DNA from: Acidobacteriota bacterium
GTDB taxonomy: Bacteria; Acidobacteriota; Thermoanaerobaculia; Multivoradales; Multivoraceae
NCBI GenBank assembly: GCA_028877275.1
Contig: JAPPFP010000009.1
Location: 290,889 to 354,888 of the forward strand
DNA length: 64,000 nt
Reading direction: 5' to 3'
Shown: piece by piece, positions 59,914 through 64,000 of the stretch
Numbering within the stretch: position 1 is the stretch's first letter
Layout of the letters: every line of letters starts with the position of its first letter
Made by a program: the position numbers and the translations under genes
Notes under the pieces: generated by a model
What the model was told of the DNA's origin: nothing
Database searches by the model: none
What the model saw: the letters and a program-made list of their open reading frames with translations, nothing else

Positions 59914-61650
59914 ATGTTCCGACCCGCTCCGTCCCTGGTCGCAATGACCAGCTTCGCAGTCCTCGCGCTCGTCGCGTCCGCGACCGTCGCGGCGGCCCCG
60001 AACGCGAACAACCTCGACGCACCGCTGACCGTTTACACGGGCTCGGTCGTCGGCAATGACGGCACGCCGATTCGCGGCGCCACCGTGTCGCTTTTCTCGA
60101 CCGACGAGCAGCGCAGCATTTCGGTCTACAGCCAGCCGGACGGCACCTACAAGCTGCCCGCCGTTCCCGCCGGCAAGTACAAGCTCCGCGTCCGCCTGAC
60201 CGGCTGGCTCGACGAGTGGAAGGACCTCAAGGAAACGACCGAGCCGACCCCGATCCAGGTCCGGTTGCGCCAGGCCGAAGGTTGGGCCCTGCAGTCGCAG
60301 CGCCCCGCGCACGACCTGATGAACATGCTGGAGTGGGAGGACGAGGCGGACGCGCTGAACTTCAAGATGATGTGCGCCTACTGCCACCAGGTCGGCACCG
60401 TCGGCTTCCGCTCCCCCGAGGAACCGGTCGACTGGGAGGTCATGCTGACCCGGATGGACGGCTTCCAGGGCCTGTACAAGCACACCCAGGACATCCTGGT
60501 CGACAAGATCGTGGACGTCTACGGCCGCGACGCGGAAGAGAACTGGACGAACTTCGAGCCGCCTGAGCCGCCGTCCGGCGAGTCGCTCAAGGGCGAGGTC
60601 CGCGAGTGGCTGATGGGCGACCAGGCCGGTGCCGTGATCCACGACCTCGAGCTGGGCGACGACGGTCTCGTCTACACCGTCGACATGGCACAGGACGTGA
60701 TCGAGACCCTCGACCCGGCCACCGGCGAGCGGGCCTTCTACACCGTGCCCGGCGGCAAGGACTACCTCTCGCCGTCCAGTCCGACCACTGGCATCCATTC
60801 GATCGAGAAGGCCGAGGACGGCAACATGTGGGTCACCCTCGCCTACTCGGGCCAGATGGGTGAGTTCGACGTCGAAACGAAGGAATGGCGGCTCGGCTCC
60901 GGCCGCACCGCTCCGCGCCCGCGCGGCGGCTACCCGCACACTCTGCGCTTCGCGCCGGACGGGATCCTCTGGTGGACCGATGCCGGCAGCCCGAACGGCG
61001 TCGGCGTCATGTCGCTCGATCCCGAGACCTGGGACGGCAAGCGCTGGGAAGTCACCGAGTACAAGCTGCCGACCAAGGACCAGGTCCGCGGCGGCGGCGC
61101 CCGCGGTGAGTCCCGCGGCGTGACTCCGTACGGCATCGACGTGGCGCCGAACGGCCATGTCTTCTACAGCAAGCTGAACGGCCAGCGCGTGGGCCGGATC
61201 CGCCCGCAGCTCGATGCCGACGATCCGGAGCGGATCGTCGAGTGGAAGCCGCCGGTCCACGGCCCGCGCCGCCTGCACGTGGCCCCCGACGGCATCGTCT
61301 GGGTGCCGGGCTGGGCCTCGGGCGACGTCGCGTCGTTCGACGAGAATCTGGAAGAGTGGACGGTCTACGACCTGCCGCACGGCCCGAACTCGCTGCCCTA
61401 CGCGCTGAACATCAACCCGACCAACGGCGAGGTCTGGATCACCGGCACCGGCACAGACTCGATGCTCCGCTTCGATCCGAAGACGGAGAAGTTCGTCGAG
61501 TACCGGATGCCGATGATGGTCACCTACACCCGCGAGATCGAGTTCGACGAGGCCGGCAACGCCTGGACCACGAACTCGAACGCTCCGTCCCGTCACGCCG
61601 AGCACCGTCAGGGCTCGGTGCTGATGATCTCGTCGGGCGGCGGCGAGTAG
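59914..61650 (+). CDS. Secreted fusion: carboxypeptidase-regulatory-like domain, CxxCH site and Vgb-like beta-propeller
   Basis: A 578-residue exported protein. The signal peptide (MTSFAVLALVASATVAAAP) precedes a carboxypeptidase-regulatory-like/SpaA-type beta domain at about residues 37-110 (YTGSVVGNDGTPIRGATVSLFSTDEQ, PDGTYKLPAVPAGKYKLRVRL). A single c-type heme motif CAYCHQ (about residue 154) sits in a short helical region. The rest is a streptogramin-lyase/SMP-30-like beta-propeller with repeated W-containing blades (DGNMWVTLAYSGQMGEFDV, DGILWWTDAGSPNG, DGIVWVPGWASGDVASFDE, TNGEVWITGTGTDSMLRFDPKT). Function unknown; an electron-carrying or lactonase/lyase-like role are options. It has AGGAGGT before ATG 59914, suggesting good expression. 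Confidence 0.85.
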   Translation: MFRPAPSLVAMTSFAVLALVASATVAAAPNANNLDAPLTVYTGSVVGNDGTPIRGATVSLFSTDEQRSISVYSQPDGTYKLPAVPAGKYKLRVRLTGWLDEWKDLKETTEPTPIQVRLRQAEGWALQSQRPAHDLMNMLEWEDEADALNFKMMCAYCHQVGTVGFRSPEEPVDWEVMLTRMDGFQGLYKHTQDILVDKIVDVYGRDAEENWTNFEPPEPPSGESLKGEVREWLMGDQAGAVIHDLELGDDGLVYTVDMAQDVIETLDPATGERAFYTVPGGKDYLSPSSPTTGIHSIEKAEDGNMWVTLAYSGQMGEFDVETKEWRLGSGRTAPRPRGGYPHTLRFAPDGILWWTDAGSPNGVGVMSLDPETWDGKRWEVTEYKLPTKDQVRGGGARGESRGVTPYGIDVAPNGHVFYSKLNGQRVGRIRPQLDADDPERIVEWKPPVHGPRRLHVAPDGIVWVPGWASGDVASFDENLEEWTVYDLPHGPNSLPYALNINPTNGEVWITGTGTDSMLRFDPKTEKFVEYRMPMMVTYTREIEFDEAGNAWTTNSNAPSRHAEHRQGSVLMISSGGGE

Positions 61651-61661
61651 GCGGCTCGGCC

Positions 61662-61707
61662 AGACGCAGTTCGACGGCCGGTCCTTCGGGGCCGGCCGTT
61701 TGCGTCT
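61662..61707. terminator. Bidirectional hairpin terminator with UUCG tetraloop
   Basis: ACGGCCGGTCC-TTCG-GGGCCGGCCGT forms an 11-bp stem (one G-U) closed by a C(UUCG)G tetraloop at 61674-61699. It is enclosed by AGACGCA/TGCGTCT, which adds an outer 7-bp stem. It sits between the convergent propeller and DUF481 genes. No long U-tract, only TTTGCGTCTT. Confidence 0.65.
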
Positions 61708-61740
61708 TGGAGGTTGGGGCGCCGGCGGACCTGAAGTCCC

Positions 61741-62598
61741 CTAGAACGAGTACCTGAGCGAGTTCGACAGCACGACATCCGTCTCCTTGATCCCGGTGGG
61801 CGGCTCGCTGTCGTGGGCGACGTTCAGGTTGATCGCCAGGGCTAGGCGGCGGAGGAGCTGGATCTCGAACGAGGTCTCGGAGAGCACGCGGTAGTCCTCG
61901 GCGCGGTCGAACCGGGTCTGGAAGTAGAGAGTCTCGACCAGGCGGAGGCGTTCGTCCCTGCTGTTGTAGCGAACGGTCAGGTAGTTGGTGGACCGGTGGT
62001 GTTCGCTGCGCCGCGCGTCGGAGAGCTCCGCGGGGAGATCCAGGGTCTCCCGCTCGAGCATGTAGCCGGTGCCGAGGAAGACCTCCGCGCGCGGCGCTTT
62101 GAGCACCTGGAAGCGGCCGCCGCCGCCGAACAGGAGCCGCTGTTCGAGCCGGGTGAACTCGTTGAACTGGTGCTGGCCGAATACCTCGTACGAGAACCGG
62201 CCACTGTGTTCGCGGATGAACCGCAGGTGGCTGAGCGCGTTGTTGACGAAACGGCTCTCGTTCAGCCGGGTGAAGGAGTAGTTCGACGTCAGGAAGATGA
62301 CGTTGGTAGGACGTTGCGGGGCTTCTTCGCCGTCCGTCGATTCCGCTTCACCGGAGTCGGATGCCCCGTTGGCGTGCATCCAGGCGTACTGGACGCGGGC
62401 GCCGGCGCCCAGGACTTCTCGCTCGGTGTTGCCGCGCTGGAGTGAGGAACTGAGATCGATCGTGCTGCCCCATCCCGGCTCCTCGGCGCCGACGCGCATG
62501 CTCTCCGTGTTCACCTGGCCCGCGGCGGGCAGCGCAAATGCGTTCGCCGTCGCCAGGGCGGCGAGCAGGCGCACGGCAACGGCGTATCGGCGTCTCAT
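61741..62598 (-). CDS. DUF481-family outer-membrane protein
   Basis: A 285-residue protein with a signal peptide (VRLLAALATANAFALPAAGQ) and beta-strand-rich mature part typical of DUF481 salt-induced outer-membrane proteins. Examples are GWGSTIDLSSSLQRGNTEREVLGAGARVQYAW, SFTRLNESRFVNNALSHLRFIREHSGRFSYEVFGQHQFNEFTRLEQRLLFGGGGRF and the final strand with terminal phenylalanine (VVLSNSLRYSF). The terminal F is the usual Bam recognition signal. ATG 62598 is 8 nt behind TAGCGT and lacks Shine-Dalgarno. The Calx-beta gene lies upstream on the same strand. Confidence 0.86.
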   Translation of the reverse strand: MRRRYAVAVRLLAALATANAFALPAAGQVNTESMRVGAEEPGWGSTIDLSSSLQRGNTEREVLGAGARVQYAWMHANGASDSGEAESTDGEEAPQRPTNVIFLTSNYSFTRLNESRFVNNALSHLRFIREHSGRFSYEVFGQHQFNEFTRLEQRLLFGGGGRFQVLKAPRAEVFLGTGYMLERETLDLPAELSDARRSEHHRSTNYLTVRYNSRDERLRLVETLYFQTRFDRAEDYRVLSETSFEIQLLRRLALAINLNVAHDSEPPTGIKETDVVLSNSLRYSF

Positions 62599-62606
62599 GG
62601 GGCGCA

Positions 62607-62612
62607 ACGCTA
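62607..62612 (-). promoter_or_regulatory. Possible -10 of the DUF481 gene
   Basis: Minus-strand TAGCGT overlaps the TAG stop of the upstream gene and ends 8 nt before ATG 62598, with TGCGCCCC between. Because it includes a stop codon it may be coincidental, but it fits the leaderless pattern. Confidence 0.25.
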
Positions 62613-64000
62613 CTGCGGAAACGCCGACGTGTCGGCGAGGCCGCAGAAGGCTCGGCTCGGGTTCGTGTAGGTGCGCGTGATGCGGCCGACTTTGTCCGTG
62701 ACGGTAAGCCGGTAGTCGACGTCGGTGAGGCCGGCGGCGAAGAGCCAGAAGGCGTTGTTGTGCGCCCTGCCGTCCAGCACCTTCACCGCGAGTTCGATGT
62801 TGCCGGGCGAGAAGAAGGACATGTAGCCGGTGGCGTCGGTGCCCGGGAAGGGCGAGGCCGCGCCGGTCTCGCCGTCGGCCTTCGTCCAGACGGCGGTGAT
62901 CTCGAACCGGCCGTCGAGCAGGCAGAGCGCATGGGGCCCGCAGTCGCCCCGTGTCTCGCTTGATCGGTCCGGGACGTCGGCGGCACTGCCCGGCGGCGCC
63001 TCGCCGGTCGCGTCCGCGGGTTCGGCAAAGGCCATCGTGTCGCCTCGGCCGCACACCTCCCCAGGCGGATTGCGGTAGACCACGACCCGGTCCCGCAGCG
63101 TGTCGGTCACGGTCAACCAGTACTCGACGTCGGAGAGGGCGCCGTAGAACACCCAGCGGTGATCGTTGATGGTGCTGCCGTCGAGGATCTTCAGGACCAG
63201 TTCCACGTTGTCAGGGGAGAAGAAGGTGGCGATGCCGCTCTCGTCGCTCAGCCGGCTCAGCGAGCCGGTGCCCCGCTCGCCGTTGTGCTGGGACTCCCAC
63301 TCGACCTCGACGCGGAAGCGACCTCCGGCAAGACAGAGAGCGTCCTCGCTGTCGTTGCAGCCCGGACCGGCGGTCGTGTCCTGGATGACGCCCACGGCGC
63401 GGGCCTCCGGCAGGTCTGCGCCGCCATCGACGTCGCTCAACGTGAAATCGAAGAGTTCACTTCGCTCTACTTCGCCGTCCACCATGAGGGGCACCGTGAC
63501 GTCCCTGGGACCCGATTCGCCGTGCCGCCAGGTCAGACGGCCCGAGACGGCGTTGAAGTCCGTTTCCTCCGCCGAACGGGGCGCCGTTCGGTAGTCGACC
63601 GCGACGTCACCTTCCACGCCGCCTCGCCGCTCAACCGTCACCGTGGCCAGGCCGCCCTCCTGGCCGACGAAGGCCGGAGCGGTGAACTCGATCGAACCGG
63701 CGGGGTTCGCGGGCTCGCCGCGCGGGTCGATCCAGATTCTCATGCGTCGGGGAGCGTCGATGCCGCGGCTCATCGCCTCGAACTCGAAGCGGAGGTCGCG
63801 CGGCTCGATGTTCGTGGCGTTCGGGAGGAGCGGCAGGCGGATGATGCGAGGTGACGCGTCACCATGCTCCCAGCGGATCTCGCCTTCGGTAGGACGGAAG
63901 TCCCGGCCGGCGCGGGCGGTGCCGTTGCGGGCGCGGTAGGCGAGAGTCGCCGCGCCGTCGCTGCCGCCCTCGCGGCTGATCTCGATGGTGATTGCACCCG
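62610..64000 (-). CDS. Calx-beta repeat protein with duplicated C-terminal domain, 5'-truncated by window edge
   Basis: The frame is open to the right edge, so the N-terminus is missing; the track start (63773) is internal. The visible 463 codons hold part of one Calx-beta domain (AATLAYRARNGTARAGRDFRPTEGEIRWEHGD...) and a second complete one (EGDVAVDYRTAPRSAEETDFNAVSGRLTWRHG), then two copies of a domain of about 110 residues. Each copy begins LCL-x-GRF, then FFSP-x-N-x-EL-x-x-K-x-LDG and a V-T-D-T/K segment, with N-P and a final DT-x-AF. Probably extracellular or cell-surface. I have seen this C-terminal domain type in secreted proteins of uncultured acidobacterial-like genomes, but have no named family. 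Confidence 0.8.
   Translation of the reverse strand, partial: GAITIEISREGGSDGAATLAYRARNGTARAGRDFRPTEGEIRWEHGDASPRIIRLPLLPNATNIEPRDLRFEFEAMSRGIDAPRRMRIWIDPRGEPANPAGSIEFTAPAFVGQEGGLATVTVERRGGVEGDVAVDYRTAPRSAEETDFNAVSGRLTWRHGESGPRDVTVPLMVDGEVERSELFDFTLSDVDGGADLPEARAVGVIQDTTAGPGCNDSEDALCLAGGRFRVEVEWESQHNGERGTGSLSRLSDESGIATFFSPDNVELVLKILDGSTINDHRWVFYGALSDVEYWLTVTDTLRDRVVVYRNPPGEVCGRGDTMAFAEPADATGEAPPGSAADVPDRSSETRGDCGPHALCLLDGRFEITAVWTKADGETGAASPFPGTDATGYMSFFSPGNIELAVKVLDGRAHNNAFWLFAAGLTDVDYRLTVTDKVGRITRTYTNPSRAFCGLADTSAFPQ

Noticed and set aside
58363-61605. 1080-residue minus-strand ORF
   Set aside because: Antisense to the propeller gene and frame-shifted over the MATE gene; no family-like motif.
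1-64000. tRNA, rRNA, CRISPR, insertion sequence or prophage genes
   Set aside because: No T-loop-like GTTCRA context with paired arms, no regular spacer repeats, no transposase or integrase motifs were noticed on either strand; subtle cases would need tRNAscan-type and profile searches.

Overview
This 64 kb window is GC-rich bacterial chromosome, densely packed with protein-coding genes. Stop codons repeatedly overlap the next start (ATGA/GTGA). I found no tRNA, rRNA, CRISPR array, phage or insertion sequence. The envelope genes are those of a diderm: lipid A-type acyltransferase, TolC-like outer-membrane factor with an RND pump, DUF481 outer-membrane protein, lipoproteins and a c-type cytochrome peroxidase. 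The gene mix (BoxBC benzoyl-CoA epoxidation, many solute transporters, sulfatase, GH20, Calx-beta and beta-propeller secreted proteins) fits an uncultured aerobic heterotroph. I lean towards an Acidobacteriota-like lineage, but this is an impression from gene style and not a demonstrated assignment.

Layout. 1-3.1 kb (minus): pheT (runs off the left edge), pheS and a Yip1-like membrane protein. 3.1-6.8 kb (plus): two overlapping paralogous Fe-S proteins related to QueG/reductive dehalogenases, a small HTH-like protein, a luciferase-like monooxygenase and pdxH. 6.9-11.2 kb (minus): boxC, boxB and an ERG4/ERG24-type sterol reductase homologue in one apparent operon. 11.2-17.7 kb (plus): a polyamine-type ABC transporter with two tandem substrate-binding lipoproteins, then a PLP dehydratase. 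17.8-23.2 kb: MFS transporter, exported Pcm-like methyltransferase, di-heme peroxidase with a partner protein, HAD hydrolase and SAM methyltransferase. 23.2-25.3 kb (minus): amidase_3 plus a MamK-like actin. 25.4-32.8 kb (plus): tripartite RND efflux system and a D-aminoacylase-like lipoprotein. 32.8-38.0 kb (minus): VOC protein, GH20, GyrI-like protein, galactokinase-like protein and crotonase. 38.1-45.9 kb: RecD2 helicase, SSS symporter with its DUF4212 subunit, lipid A acyltransferase, sulfatase and coaA. 45.9-53.2 kb: peroxiredoxin, a BtuFCD/FecBCD-type ABC importer, MaoC, threonine aldolase, Ppx/GppA and a haloacid-dehalogenase-type HAD. 53.2-53.7 kb is the only real non-coding stretch and carries palindromic repeats. 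53.7-64 kb: a single-chain biotin-dependent carboxylase, GNAT, MATE, a cytochrome/propeller fusion, DUF481 and a Calx-beta protein cut by the right edge.

The most notable observations are: a MamK-like actin linked to a cell-wall amidase; a sterol-reductase-family gene in a box operon; a three-hairpin REP-like repeat found twice, once inside the signal-peptide coding region of a gene; and a recurring promoter pattern (TAnnnT-like hexamer 6-11 nt before a start codon lacking a Shine-Dalgarno) that suggests leaderless transcripts, sometimes from both directions of one symmetrical -10 element.
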